Positions 42,883 to 55,334 of a stretch of 64,000 bases of DNA are shown here, in pieces (position 1 is the first letter of the stretch; each line of letters opens with the position of its first letter). The stretch comes from Yarrowia lipolytica (Eukaryota; Ascomycota; Dipodascomycetes; Dipodascales): the NCBI RefSeq assembly GCF_001761485.1, contig NC_090772.1:1293501-1357500 (forward strand), written 5' to 3'. The position numbers and the translations under genes were made by a program. The notes below the pieces were generated by a model. The model had not been told where the DNA came from and did no database searches. It was given only the letters and a program-made list of their open reading frames with translations.

Positions 42883-45800
42883 ACGGTGGTTGAGGACCCC
42901 AAAATTGAATAACGGATGTAGTAATATAGCATTAGCAGGAGTTGACGTGGTGCGAAATGTAGGGAGCAGTAGGAAGTTGTTGAGCCAGGCCGTGAAGACG
43001 AAAAGAGACACTTTGAGTGTCAAATATGAGTACTTTACCAGCACTCAGACTATTTGTACTTGTATTAGAGAAGAGGTGTTTTTTTAAAAAAATTGACTCG
43101 TTATTTTTAATGCCGTGTTTTTTATTTTTATTTTTATTTTTATTTTTATATTTATTTAGTTAATACTTTTCAAAAAGTTTGATTATGTTTTTTTTTTTTT
43201 CCCGTGTTTTATTTAGTTATTATTTATATTTTTATGATTTTATTAAAAATAAAGGACAAGAGTTCCAGCCAAGAAATTTCAGAAGAGAAAAACGAACATT
43301 TTGTAGATATCTCACCACTCGTCATTATATAGACCCCAATTGCCACTCCATCCCGCCTTCATAAGTTTCCCAGCTCCCAGGAACTCAGAAATCATATTAT
43401 TTTATCAATTGAAGACTGAGCTTTCGGATTTTCGAAACTGCAAAAGGATTATACTGGTGGACTCTGACGACTATTCTGATTCAAATGACCCCAGAAATGT
43501 CTCATTTGAATTTCTTTTGAGCCACCTGGAAATATTTCAGAATTCACCTTCAACAAAAGTCTAAGTAATTGTTGTTGCTGTCGGTAGAACAGTAGCAGAT
43601 ATTCGGAGTATAGATAGAAATGAGATGAAAATGATATACTAAATCGGTTGTGAATATTGGCATCTCGACCTTTAAACATGTTTTGTAGCTCTGGCTCTCT
43701 CATACCGTCGTTGAGGGTGTTCTGTTGGAATCGAACAGAAGGATATTAACTATTTTCAAGTAGAATATTGAGAAAAGAAAAAAGAAAAAAATTAGAATGA
43801 AAATAAGAAGAATTAAACGATGTATAATTAAAATAAGTAGAATGAAAAAAAAGAAAAATAAATCTGATTCACTTGAAACTGGTTGTACAACTATTACAAT
43901 GGTAAAATTGGAGTGTTGAAATCTTCAATATGGAGAGCCGATTAAAGGAAAATGATGGCGGTACATTTTATATTCGCACAAGCTGCTTAGTACCTATGTC
44001 ATCTACCACATTCGGTATGGATTTTTTTACAATAGACCAACTTTTGAACATTTAGACCAACTCAACGGACTCTTCTCCTTCACTGGCCCTCTTATCGCCT
44101 CCCTTGGATCGTCTTTGGCACGTTATGGTCTCTGGAATGAGCTATCCACTAGCCCGGGTCTAGTATGGAATGAGCTATAGATGAAGTAAGCCGGGTGGCT
44201 TTCTTGTTGTGCTACTGTGCTTGTAGTGTTTGTTTTAGTTTTCTATTCTTTTTCTTTTTTCCTCCACAGGAATTCACCGGCGCTTCACAGTATGGTGCTG
44301 TTCCGGTCCCCGACTCGTAGATAGTTCAAATCAACTTAGGTCAGCCCATATACTGCGTCACATGACAATCACATGACCCAGCTCACTCGCAGGAGAGCTC
44401 ACATGATCACAACAGGAGTCGTTAGTCTGCCTACGGTTGTAAGTCTAGCACTACTGTAGGTGAGAGTGGCAATATGTCCGTCAGATTGGAAGTAGAGCGT
44501 AGAGAAGGGTGATTGTACGGTAGGATTCCATTCACGTGACGCTACATTCACTCGGCGTCTGCTTGTACATGTATTACTCAGAGGACTGGTAATGCTGAGA
44601 TAATCAACGTCAACAAGCCTCAATCAACAAGCAACAATCAACGTCATGGGATCTCACTGCATCTCACCCCGGCATTGGCTGATTTACGTCGCTAGTGTGC
44701 TTCTAATTATAGCTCGATTGGGTCATTTAATGGAGTCACTTCCGCTGCTACTGTAGCCACCAGTACTGTACGAGTAGTCGTTCGTGCCTATATATGAAAG
44801 CAAATCCAGAGAGCGGAGTCGAGGAAACGAGAAAATGAAGGAACTAGTCCATATCTCCACCAAATAGCCCGTCTCCAACAAGACCCCAGCTGTCCAACGC
44901 CCATCTTGTCTCATTCTGGATAAAGCCGAGAAAAGAAACAACCGGCAAAAGTAACAAGTCAGAAAAGAAATAAGCCGAAAAGCAACAAGCCAGAAAAGAA
45001 ACAAGCCCAAAAGATACAACCCTCAACCACCCATCGTGCACCGGAGGCTAGTCCGTCTTTGGCTCCAGCTTTGGCTCGTCTTTGGTCCAGCTTTGGCTCG
45101 TCTGGCTCCAACCTTGGGTCCAACCTACAACTCCATAAACCTCCTCGGACCTGCAAAAAGCCCCACATGTTGGTTGAATTGAATTTGGCAATCGAGCGGC
45201 AGTATCGAGACCCAGCCAGTATCCACCTGTTGACTAGTTCACACTGTCGACTGTAGATCCTGCAACATATGACAACTAATTGCCCCACAATGGACCCAAA
45301 TCTCTCCACCCACCGAAAAGCTGAAAAAAAAACCGACTTTTTCAAACCATCTTTGACTCCGCCAAATTGACACCTGCCAATCTGACACCTGAATCTTTCT
45401 AAACAGTTCGACCCCGCCAACAACCCCACCAACAATCGGTCGGTTGGACTGCAGAAATCTGCACCCGGCTGCACCAAAACTCTCGTTAAGATACTCCACT
45501 TTCCGTTTCGAGACGCACAAACCTTACATCATGCATACAGCATATAATCAGACATATTTCAGGCGAGATCATGGGGCTGAGTTTCGGTGCCCACACTGCA
45601 AGCCCTTGAAATGACGGGAAAACAGCCAATCAAAAAAAAAAAGGCAACAGAACCGCAGAGAACGGTCACGTGACATAACCACACCTTGCCGAATGGTACA
45701 GCTCACGTGTTTCCAAAATCTGTTTTCGCGACTGTTGCTCTGCACTTGGATTGTTCCACTTTTTTAATTTTTAATTCTTTTTCAAAAAAGAAAAAAAAGA

Positions 45801-46730
45801 AGAAAAAAAATTCTGCCAAGAAAAACCCTGCATCTCATGTATCCCAAACTATCACGCAATTGCCTTGGATCAGGTGGTGGATGTGCGATATTGTAGCAAG
45901 GGATTTGTGGAATGGCGCTTGGAATGGGACGACGGAGCACGTGACTACAGTACGACACACGTTTCGCGTACAGTATGTACTGCACCTGTCGCGTGTCATT
46001 TCCGCTGGCGTTTGGAGGGTTGCACGTCTTTGTCAGACTGCCAAAGGGGCTCATCTGGTGGAGAACACAGGTCAGGTATCCATAGTCAGTCTCGGCAATT
46101 CCTGGGCTACAAGTAGCAGGTGTCGTATTCGTGTCAGTAGATCCCCTTCATGGAGGGACAGGATACAAAGTGGAATGCACCGGAGGTTTTGAGTGGATGT
46201 GGTGGATTCCGGGAGTTGGATTTGATTCTAGCGGCGTTTGACTTGGATCTTCGGTGTTTGAACCAGTTGTACAGGGTCTGAATGAGTTCACTGACTGCTG
46301 ACTCGGTTCCACATGGCCTCTCGTTTTACATCGATTCCACCAGGAACACCCGAAAGAATTTGCAACGCCCGAACCAACCCAGGACGACCATTTTGTATCC
46401 CGGACATCCGCCTCAATAACGGTTGTTGTGAGGGAGTTTAACAAGTAGTCGACTGTATCTACTGTTCACTGAGTCAGTTGAGTCTATGAGTCCCAGAGTA
46501 AATCAACGTTCACGATATCACCGGTTCCTGAGACATGTACAGGGATACACGGAGTTGGTGCTTCGTAGGAGTGTGCCCGGAGAGTAGAACAGCTCAATCC
46601 TCTACGCTGGCACCAGACGTACATTCAATGGTTCAGTTCAATGGTTCATGCGTTGTAGGACAGGTGGGGTTGTCCTCCTTCTACGCTCCCTAAAGTCAAT
46701 CAAGTCATAATCATAAATACATACATCTGT
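42883..46730. other. Large convergent intergenic region
   Basis: About 3.8 kb without a supported gene. An AT-rich stretch lies at 43075-43260. Frames at 44399-45520 and 45686-46192 show no motif. CACGTG sites lie near 44532, 45664, 45702 and 45936. Confidence 0.5.
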
Positions 46731-47501
46731 CTATCGCCACTCCTGGTGCTGCTGCTGGGACTGCTGATGCTGCCACTGCGGCGATGGATAGCCCTCTTGG
46801 TAGTGGCCGCTGTTGTACTGCTGGTGGTACTGCTGTTGCTGGTGATGCTGCTGTTGCTGGTAGTACTGCTGCTGCTGTTGCTGGGGAGACACGTTGCCGT
46901 AGAAGCCCGGCCCAGGGTAGCCCCCGTACTGGTTCTGGTGGCCCGGGGACTGCTGCTGGGGCGGGGGGAAGCCCGTGCTGGACCGTCGTCGTCTCTCCTG
47001 GGGCGACTGGGGAGGACTCAGCTGAGAGGCAATCACAGGGCCCTGTTGAAGGTCGCAGCCAGCGTTGGCCAGCTTGTCGGCCAGTACATGGGCCGGTGAC
47101 GCCTCCTGCATCCGCACAAACTCCATGTGCACGCTCTTGCCCTGCTGGCCCAGCTGGGTCAGCAGCTTGTCGAGCTGCTGCAGCAGGTCCAGATTTTCGA
47201 CCTTTTCTCGGGCCTGGTTGGTCCAGCCGGCGCGCTTCCAGTTGTCAAGGTTTTCGTTGACGGTGGAAACCAGCCATTTGGAGTGGGTGCTGACCGAGTA
47301 TGTGGTTGTGGGGGTGTTGTCCTGGAGGAGCAGGGTCACGAGGTGGGAAATGGCGGCGAGGTCTGCTCTTTGGGTCGTTTGGGCGCCGTCCAGACGCATA
47401 GACACATTGCGGGGGTCTTGGAGACCGAAAACAATGGCGTAGCCGGCCTTGGCGAACTTGGTGCCGTTGTTTCGGCAGAGGCCTTCACAGTAGATGGACA
47501 T
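46731..47501 (-). CDS. RNase H-fold protein with altered catalytic residues and Q-rich tail
   Basis: A 256-residue protein whose first 150 residues fit the RNase H1 fold: strand 1 YCEGLCRNNGTKFAKAGYAI, helix 1 block GAQTTQRADLAAI, strand 4 YSVSTHSKWLV, and a final LADKLANAG helix. In active RNase H1 the four metal ligands are Asp, Glu, Asp, Asp. Here they align with Glu (YCEG), Asp (QRAD), His (STHS) and Asp (LADKLA), so only the last is unchanged and one is lost. It may therefore bind RNA-DNA hybrids or RNA without cutting. The remaining 85 residues are Gln/Tyr/His/Pro/Gly-rich, like a prion-like domain. A TATATA lies about 340 bases upstream. Normal enzymes such as Rnh1 lack this tail. Confidence 0.75.
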   Translation of the reverse strand: MSIYCEGLCRNNGTKFAKAGYAIVFGLQDPRNVSMRLDGAQTTQRADLAAISHLVTLLLQDNTPTTTYSVSTHSKWLVSTVNENLDNWKRAGWTNQAREKVENLDLLQQLDKLLTQLGQQGKSVHMEFVRMQEASPAHVLADKLANAGCDLQQGPVIASQLSPPQSPQERRRRSSTGFPPPQQQSPGHQNQYGGYPGPGFYGNVSPQQQQQQYYQQQQHHQQQQYHQQYNSGHYQEGYPSPQWQHQQSQQQHQEWR

Positions 47502-49586
47502 GTGTGAATGGGTGCAAAGTGCGAACGAAGTGGCTGTTCAGCTGTTGGTGGTACTGGTGCAACTGGAAGAACTGTATCAAACGCTTCTGAGTCGTAGTCG
47601 ATTGATGACAAACTGCGGGTAGATAGTTCAGTGGCAAAGACTTGAGAAAGATGAAGTCTGTGGAGGTAGTCACTGAGGTAGTGAGTAGTGTTTTCTGGTG
47701 GTGAATGTCTGGGTAACGACTGTCTGGGTAATGACTGTCTGGGGCTGTTTGGGTCTGTGACTACTACAAGTAATGAGTAGTAATGTCTGTGCAAGTGTAA
47801 CTGAATAATCGCAAGACCATCTGGCACCGGCCAGGGCTATATATAATAACGAACTGGGGCGATATTGGGGTTTCCGAATTGGATAAAGTTGGAGTAAGAT
47901 AGAGTTTTGAGTTAGTCGCTAATTAGGTTTGGTAAACCTTAAGTGGGCAACAAGTCGGTTCGAGTCTGGGGCCAGGTGGAAAAACTCAGACTAGCACGAA
48001 AAGAACAACGGAATGTGGTTCGAGATGGTTTTCAATGGCTGTTCTGACGTTTCCAAAGGTGCTGAGAACGGCTGGATCAAGTTTCGAGTGGAAAAAACCG
48101 CCAAAATATGTCTGTTGGACGCCCCTTTCCTTCACCCTCCCCCCTCCAAACTGCACTGCCATGTTTCTTGTACGCTACAGTAGGACAACTCCAAGGATAG
48201 ACAGAGAGGGACCGAGGTCTTGGAATCTCAGGAATGTCAACTGCCACGCCCTTGGCGTAGCAAGCGGATGATTTGGGTGGGTGCAACAACCAGTAGTCGT
48301 TTGATGACAAATTGGACCTCATTCAGCCTTTGGAAAGATGATACAACAACCCCAACGGTCTCCCTAGTCTCCCTAGTCTCCCCAGGTCTGCATCTCACTC
48401 ATCACCTCCTTCATCCAAACACCCATTGCTCTTGCTCCTGCTCCATCTAGGAGGTGCCAAGACAAGCCGATAGAGCACACATGCACTATACCATGTGCGC
48501 CCGCCGTCAACATGTACATGGTCTGGCCATAGCCGAGTCAGAAGAGCCGAAAGCAGCCAGCCAACAAGTGTTTGGGACCCCCGTCGTCACTGCCACGTTT
48601 CATAAGACCGATTTTGGAAGCGAAAGATGGCGTTACGGCATGAGCACGTTCCAGCATGTCCCTACTTCCTTCTTCCCTTCCGTGTGGTACGTGGTACCGC
48701 AATACCGTTCCTGAAACCGGTTGTGTCACGAACTTTGCTGCAGCAGACCAAACCGCGTTTGCCAATCCGTCTTCCTCTCTTTCTGTTTCTTCTTCGCCTC
48801 TCTTTGTGCCTAGTGGGCCCTGTTGAGGCTGTGTAGATCGCCAACTACTTGTAAGAGAACCACGAGGCTGTGCACAAACAAACAGAAACGTATCCAGCGT
48901 GCGCTCGAAGCTCGGCTCGCCGCTCTATTTGCTCGTGCGATATTGGCACACCAGCTGAGACAAGACATGGCAGTATCAAACAAACCGCCACGGAGTTAAG
49001 AATGAAAAATTAATTTTCTTAAATTGCTTTTTTCAGGAATCGAACACCGGAGTTAGTGACTAAACCCGAGGGCATGGGGAGATATAGCTGGTGCAATTTT
49101 TTCTTCTTAGTAATCAATTAGTCAGCCCATTTTGTGCAACGACACATTGTGGTTGCGGATGGTGCTGACTAATCCCCACTTTTTTATCTCCCATCCACTT
49201 ACTAAGCTGAAGTTGTGTGTTCAATTCCGGGTTGTGCTTACACGGAAATTGGGCAATTTGCCAGTTTGTCAAAATGCCACCCCGCTCAGCTTGGAACCTT
49301 CACGTGACTTTCACGTTCCCGTGACTCATACTTTTCAACTCACACTTTTCATAAACATAAAATGCTCGTATGTACCACTACAGTCTGCATAAACCTGCAT
49401 GTGCAGTACATGCTGACATACTCGTTTTCTTCGGCCCAATCCGTCATTTGTTTACCAAACCACATCTGTTGACGCATACCAGCATGCGTTTACGAGAGTG
49501 CGTCTGCAGATACTTTTTGCCTAGTTCTGGCAAGTGAAGGTGATATCTGAGTAGATAGTATGTGGGTAACTACCTATGTACGTGAG

Positions 49587-49696
49587 TGGCTAATCACGTA
49601 TCTGGCTAATCACGTATCTGGCTAATCACGTGGTTAGCTAATCATGTGGATAATCACGTGTGTGGCTAATCACGTGGATAATCATGTGGATAACCA
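49587..49696. repeat. GGCTAATCACGT(A/G) repeat array
   Basis: About eight imperfect units of TGGCTAATCACGT or GGATAATCACGT. Several complete the CACGTG palindrome; others read CATGTG or CACGTA. Confidence 0.85.
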
Positions 49697-49968
49697 CGAG
49701 ATCTTCAAAGTCACATGCCTGCAGGTTCAATCTCTCGATCATTGGATGATATCTGCGTCGGCAACGGGACCTACCTGCTTATACTGTACCTGCCTACAGT
49801 CGATACATTTACAGGGGAGAAGCGACATTACGAATGATTGCAGGTGGTACAATTTGGAGGTTCCGCCGCTCCCGGAAACAACAAGACCGGTATTGGGACT
49901 CGGTTACGGGACTCCATCACTAGTACAATCTTCTCTGTGATGGGAGACGATAGATACATGTTCATAGT

Positions 49969-50022
49969 GTTCAATGTCTTCAAGTGTCCAATGTCTTAAG
50001 TGTCCAATGTCTTAAGTGTCCC
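49969..50022. repeat. CAATGTCTTAAGTGTC tandem repeat
   Basis: Three near-identical 17-19 base units. Confidence 0.85.
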
Positions 50023-50273
50023 TTGAGCGGTGACTCAGGAGTCATATCACATTTGGAATTGAATGGGTAGCACACGGCCTCAGTAGACTCTGGATGGTCT
50101 CGATAATCTTGGAGACAACAGTGCAAGAGTCAATGGAGACCCAGAGAATTATCCATACTCACTACTCGCTCTGAACTGTTAAGAAGGTGATAATTGATTA
50201 AAACTATATAAATAAATGCAATTCCGTGTCTTCCTCCAAGACTTTCCTTTTGTAAAACACCCGTCAACTAGAA

Positions 50274-51821
50274 TTAAATGAGCATCAGAGCAAAGGCAGC
50301 AACGGCAATGGCGCCGAAAGAAGCCTCAGTGACAACTCCAGTGTTGGCCTGGTGAGCGGTGGTGGAGGCAGTGGCCTGAGAAATTGTGGGGACGCCAGAA
50401 ACAGAAGCAGAAGACTCGGCCTCAGTCTTGGTCTGAGTGGGGACAGGCTTGGAGGTGGTGGGAGCCACAGAGGTCACAGGAAGGACGGTCTTGGAAGCGG
50501 GCTTGGAAGCAGGCTTGGAGGTGGCCACGGTAGAGTTGGCCACGGGTTTGGGCACCTCAGTCTTCTTGCAGGCATCGTCCTTGCAGGAAGTGACGGTGGC
50601 GAACACGGTGGAGCTGGTTCGGTTGGCCGGCTTGGTCACGTGGGTGGTCACGGGAGTTGAGCTGTTGGTAGAAGAAGACACTGCGGAGGAGGTGTTCTTA
50701 GCAGGTCCAGGCACCAACACAGGGATGGAGAGGGTGGAAGAGGTAGTGGGAGCCGCAGAAGAGGCAGCAGAAGAGGCAGCAGATGTAGAAGGAGCGGGAA
50801 TAGAAGAAGTAGGCTCGACAGAAGGGGTAGCCTGAACGGAAGAAGCCTCAGAAGAAGTCTTGGAAGAAGCCTCAGAAGGAGCCTCAGAAGGAGCCTGAGA
50901 AGAAGCCTCGGGAGAAGCCTGGGTGGAAGAAGCTTGCAGAGCTCCAGTGCTAGGCTTATCACCCTGGTCGGCAGAAACAAGATCAAACTTGGAGCCATCG
51001 GCAGGAGGAATCACGGCAGGTCGAACGGGATGAACCTCTCCGTTCTGTGCCTTGATGGACTGCCAGGTTCCGGATCGATCAGAATACTCGTAAGCATCAC
51101 CGGTAGAGTAATCCTCGACGTTAACGGACTTGATGAGCATGGGGTAAGGACCGGTCTGGTAGTTGGTTTCTCCTCCGGCCCACTGGATGGTTCCGGGGTT
51201 GTTGGTGGGGTCTCCTCCAGCCCAGACGCCCATTCGGATGTTCATGGGTGACTGGGGGAAGCCATGCCAATCGTTGGAGAGCAGGGTTCGGACCACCTGG
51301 CCGTTGATGGTCCAGGTGATCTGTTCGGAGGTCCACTCAATGACGTAGGTGTGGAATTGGCCCGTGGGGTTGCCAATGCCATGGAACTGGCCTCGATCGT
51401 AGGTGTCTGTGTTTCCCTTGACAAAGAAGTTTGTCTGGACCTGGGTGTTGTCGCCTCCGAGCCACTCGAGGTCGATCTCATCGAGGTCGTCGCTCTGCAG
51501 CACAAAGGAGGACACGATGCCCACGCCGGGAGCTGCCTGGATCACGGCCTCGACACGGCCAAACATGAGATAAAAGTCAGACTGCAGCGTGGGGTTGTCG
51601 CCCTGGGTCTGGACCCGCAGAGACACTCCCTCGGGGGTGTATTCGACCCGGTCGGGCTTGAAGGTCACGTGCCAGTCGCCCTGTTCCTGGGTGAAGTCGA
51701 ACATCTTGGCTCCGCCCAGCGCCGGGTCCGGCTTACACGTTTGTGTCAGCGGGTTGCAGGTGGAGTATGTCTGGCCCAGGGCGGTTGTGGCCAGCAGGAA
51801 GGTGGTCAGAGCCTTGAACAT
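50274..51821 (-). CDS. CRH1: CRH1-type GH16 cell-wall transglycosylase, GPI-anchored
   Basis: A 515-residue secreted protein. The signal peptide (about 1-16, ending ALG) precedes a GH16 beta-jelly-roll domain (about 25-260). The catalytic ExDxE motif is in DEIDLEWLGGD (about 112-122), with NGQVVRTL and GFPQSPMNIRMGVWAGGDP after it, typical of Crh1/Utr2 enzymes that join chitin to beta-1,6-glucan. No N-terminal CBM18 chitin-binding module is seen, so it is closer to Crh1 than Utr2. Residues 285-490 are Ser/Thr/Ala/Pro-rich with repeats (SEAPSEASSK), a glycosylated stalk. The C-terminus (FGAIAVAAFALMLI) is a GPI-attachment signal. A CTATATAA box lies 80 bases before the ATG on the same strand. 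Confidence 0.95.
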   Translation of the reverse strand: MFKALTTFLLATTALGQTYSTCNPLTQTCKPDPALGGAKMFDFTQEQGDWHVTFKPDRVEYTPEGVSLRVQTQGDNPTLQSDFYLMFGRVEAVIQAAPGVGIVSSFVLQSDDLDEIDLEWLGGDNTQVQTNFFVKGNTDTYDRGQFHGIGNPTGQFHTYVIEWTSEQITWTINGQVVRTLLSNDWHGFPQSPMNIRMGVWAGGDPTNNPGTIQWAGGETNYQTGPYPMLIKSVNVEDYSTGDAYEYSDRSGTWQSIKAQNGEVHPVRPAVIPPADGSKFDLVSADQGDKPSTGALQASSTQASPEASSQAPSEAPSEASSKTSSEASSVQATPSVEPTSSIPAPSTSAASSAASSAAPTTSSTLSIPVLVPGPAKNTSSAVSSSTNSSTPVTTHVTKPANRTSSTVFATVTSCKDDACKKTEVPKPVANSTVATSKPASKPASKTVLPVTSVAPTTSKPVPTQTKTEAESSASVSGVPTISQATASTTAHQANTGVVTEASFGAIAVAAFALMLI

Positions 51822-51900
51822 TGCTGTGTGGGTTTTGTAGGTGGTATGGGGGAAGTCGGGGGAGTTTATGGGTCCATTTTGGGGGGGGCCCGCGACCGGG

Positions 51901-51908
51901 TTATATAG
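51901..51908 (-). promoter_or_regulatory. TATA box of CRH1
   Basis: CTATATAA on the minus strand, 80 bases upstream of ATG 51821. Confidence 0.65.
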
Positions 51909-53868
51909 ACCCTAAGGTGGAGTGGCTGGTGGATGTGATAGAGTTGAATTTTGTGTTTTGTGGTCAAAGAAAAAAAAAAGGTTTATGCTGGTTGGGTGAT
52001 GGTATGCATATTTGTGCATGAGGTGAAAAGTATAAAAATAATGATGTCATTGTAGATAAAATGGCAGCAATAGGGGCGGAAATGGGAGGCGCGGAGAAGC
52101 GGGTGGTGGCACCAGAAGGGGCTGAAGCGATGATGGAGAGCTATTTGCACTTGTCTGCGGTCCAAAAATAGACACGTTAGTTGGAAAGGGGCACAATGGA
52201 ACTAAACCAGACGCTCAAAGGGGTAAATGGAATTGCAACTGAAAATGGAACTGAAATGGAGAAACGGCTGCCGGGACTATATTGGTAGGAGGCAAAAACA
52301 GATGGATTTGGTGAGTGCGAGTAGAAAGAGGTGTTGTGCGGATAAATAAAAAATTATTAATATTAAGTAAGTGCAATTGGTTATTATTCAACATTTTTGT
52401 TTTGTTTTTGTTTTGTTTTGTTTTGTTTTTTCTTCCAGAAATAGCATACCGAGCTCCACCCCAACTACTGTAGACTGAAACGACGACTATAGTGCCCATA
52501 CACGCTCGTACACCACTCACAAATCAAGCTCACTAGCTCGGTGGTATTATAAGTCCGGCATAGATCAGCTACTTGTCGACCACCTGCCGTTTGCTGCACT
52601 TTTGATTTCATTTGGCCGTATAGAAGAAGTTGTCTATGAATCTATGCCATAGAGTAGCTGCCAGTGCCACCTGAGCACACCAACCTCTCACCTCAACCTC
52701 CAAACCTGGCGTATTCCAAACTTTGGCCATTCTCGAAATAGCCCCGTTCTCGAAATAGAACTCCAGGCTTTGCACTAATATTCTTAGCGTTACACAGGGG
52801 TATTGAGCGTGATGGGTGGTGAATTGGTGGTTGATTGGTTGATTGGGGGTGTCCATGCGACCATTGTTCAGTCGATTAATTCCATATTTCAAATCGACTA
52901 TTTATCCGAATATTGCCACTGCCCACTCCCCAACCCGTCGCTAGATCGCCGTTTCCCGTCATACCCCAGATAGTATATGCGAGGCAGACTTTGACGCTTG
53001 GACGCTCTTGTTTTAATTTATTTCTTTTTTGAATTTCTTTTTTGAATTTCTGTTCCTAAAATAACATTTCCAACCGCCTTCCTATTCGGGTAAAACATCG
53101 CCAGTTTTCGGAGACACTGGAGAACACAGCAGACAGCCAGAATGCCCAGAGGGGGCCGGAATCGGCCATTCCCCTGGACCAGATCACGTGTGGTGGGTCA
53201 CGTGACTCAAATTGAACCAATATCCGTCCAAGGGTGTTTTTGGGTGGTTTTTATCCAGTAAATCCCTCATTATAAACTGCCACTAACTGCCACTAGTGGC
53301 TGTACGCGCTATAGCCAGCACCCCAAAGGCTAAAATGCAGGGCTATTCAGATGCTCCTATTTAATACAGATGCCAAGAGGTATTTCAGGCGCCACTTGGG
53401 TTCGGGGCTCCTTATTTGCGCATTTCTGGCTCGATTTGGCGCCGCATTTCCTGTGCCATTTTTGCGCAGATTGGGTTTGGGCTGGTAGGCAGAGAAAAAG
53501 AAAGAGAAATAATACAAAAGAGAAAAAGAAAAGAAATAATACAAAAGAAAAATCCAAAGAAAGAAAGAAATAATGCAAAGAAAGAAAGATAACAAACGCG
53601 GGCTGGCTAGATAACCTCGTTTTAAGACCACCAGGACCGTTTGAGACGTGAGATGTCAAAACCATATCGCGTAGATAGAGCGATGGAGACAGGTGCACAG
53701 CCGCCGTATCTACAGAGGCCATAGTTGATGTGAGCTAAGATGGATGCTGAAAAATAGTTCCGCATTTGTACATTTGTCACTCTTTCACAATACAATTGCA
53801 TGATAATTGCACGATACACTGTAGATGCATAATTGGGGGTAGTATAAGGGCAATTGGGGTTGAAGATG

Positions 53869-53959
53869 GTATACTATACAGAACCGTGAAGAGATATGCT
53901 ATACAGAACCGTCAAGAGATATACTATACAGAACCGTCAAGAGATGCTATACAGAACCG
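53869..53959. repeat. CTATACAGAACCGTCAAGAGATA repeat
   Basis: Four near-identical units of 19-26 bases. Confidence 0.85.
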
Positions 53960-54189
53960 GTGCGAGTGTCTGTGGAGATGGAAATTCACGTGATTTGGAA
54001 CCGGACTGAAAATGCCCTTTATTCCCGCTCTTGGTGCTCACTCTCGCCACTCCACCCCCCCTGAGTTTCCTGCGGCTCGGATATTGAATTTTAATTGTTC
54101 TATTTTTAGGAGTGAGTGTGACTGTCGATGACTGGTCGAGATCTGTGGTCGATAGGTAGGATCTGTGATCAATGTTACGGCGATTCTAC

Positions 54190-54238
54190 TGCTCTTTCAA
54201 GGATCACTGCTCTTTCAAGGATCACTGCTCTTTCAAGG
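54190..54238. repeat. CTGCTCTTTCAAGGATCA repeat
   Basis: Three 18-base copies, the last cut after AAGG. Confidence 0.85.
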
Positions 54239-54272
54239 GCCAAATGACGACTTGGGGAGGAGAAACTAAAGA

Positions 54273-54422
54273 ATGAAAAATAGATTATATGGTGAAAATG
54301 ATTATACGTGAAAAAATGATTAATACGTGAAAATGATTATACCGTGAAAAATGAATTATACGTGAAAAATGATTATACGTGAAAAATGATTTATACGGTG
54401 GGAAAAATGATTATTACGGTGG
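54273..54422. repeat. AAAATGATTATACGTG repeat
   Basis: About eight 16-20 base copies. Confidence 0.85.
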
Positions 54423-54664
54423 AGATGTCTTTGACAAGGTGATCTAGACAAGTACAGTACAATTGACTGTTTTCTAACATATCATCAGTCTGAATTGCAC
54501 CTGAATGGGACATGGGGGACCAGCCCGAATTCCATGTAAAACCACCGTGTCTCCTTCCTTCAGAATGCTGGTTAATAGATACAAGCTCAGAGAGTTGGAG
54601 AGTTGAGACTTCAACTCGAGAGCTGAGAGTTATGGGAGTTGAGAGTTGAGAGTTAAAAGGGTGA

Positions 54665-54765
54665 GAGTCACTCTCGTAGTTGTACTCGTCTCTCTAGTCA
54701 CACTTGTCTCTCTAGTCACGCTTGTCTCTCTAGTCACACTTGTCTCTCTGGTTACACTCGTTCTA
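54665..54765. repeat. CTCTCTAGTCACACTTGT repeat
   Basis: Four to five 18-base copies. Confidence 0.85.
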
Positions 54766-55059
54766 CTCCCCCTATTCGTCCCACTCCCCTACTCGTCGTA
54801 TTCCAGAGATCTCTGTCTCGTCACCTGTGCTATCGTAGAAATGACGGTCTGCACTCTTCCCCCTGTCTCCTACTCTCCCGTACTCTTCCTCTCCTGTCTC
54901 CTACTCTCCTTTGCTGCGGATCTCGTGAGAATGTATGCTCGGATGCAGTGTCCGAGTGAATGTTGGGCTTGGGTCGGCCAGACTTGTTTGCTTTTGGATG
55001 TTGCTTTTGGACAGCAGACAGGAGAGAGGTTGTTGCGTCCTGAGCATCGATGAGTTCAT

Positions 55060-55163
55060 CCAGGGACAGGTAAGCGGGGGCAGGTCAGCCAGGTATAGGG
55101 TCAGCCATGGACAGGTAAGCCAGGGCAGGTCAGCCAGGTATAGGGTCAACCATGGACAGGGTC
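55060..55163. repeat. GACAGGTAAGCCAGGGCAGG-containing repeat
   Basis: Two copies of a roughly 48-base unit containing GTCAGCCAGGTATAGGGTCA. Confidence 0.8.
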
Positions 55164-55334
55164 ATTGACCATTCAAAATGCTCCAGACTCTTGACAAAGT
55201 CCCTCTAGGAAGATTGCTCTTGATGAAGACGTGCTGAGACGCTCAGAGTGAGACTCTCAGTGAGACTCTCAGTGAGACGAAGACAGCCTCAAGAAAGAAG
55301 TCGCAGAGATGTTCAGAGTCGCGATACGGTCACA

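Larger units (their letters stand above)
47502..50273. other. Intergenic region with CACGTG array
   Basis: No supported gene. It holds the GGCTAATCACGT repeat (49587-49696) and a 17-19 base repeat (49969-50022). Overlapping frames at 48035-48844 lack motifs. Confidence 0.5.

Noticed and set aside
41968-43044. 358-codon minus-strand frame over ILV6
   Set aside because: It is antisense to a certain gene; its composition is that of reversed biased codons.
44959-45477. 172-codon minus frame
   Set aside because: Trp/Cys-rich chance frame without family features; no promoter signal.
49031-49075. GGAATCGAAC resembling the T arm of a minus-strand tRNA
   Set aside because: No matching T stem, acceptor stem or anticodon arm could be formed.
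51264-51908. 214-codon plus-strand frame over CRH1
   Set aside because: Antisense shadow of the GH16 gene.
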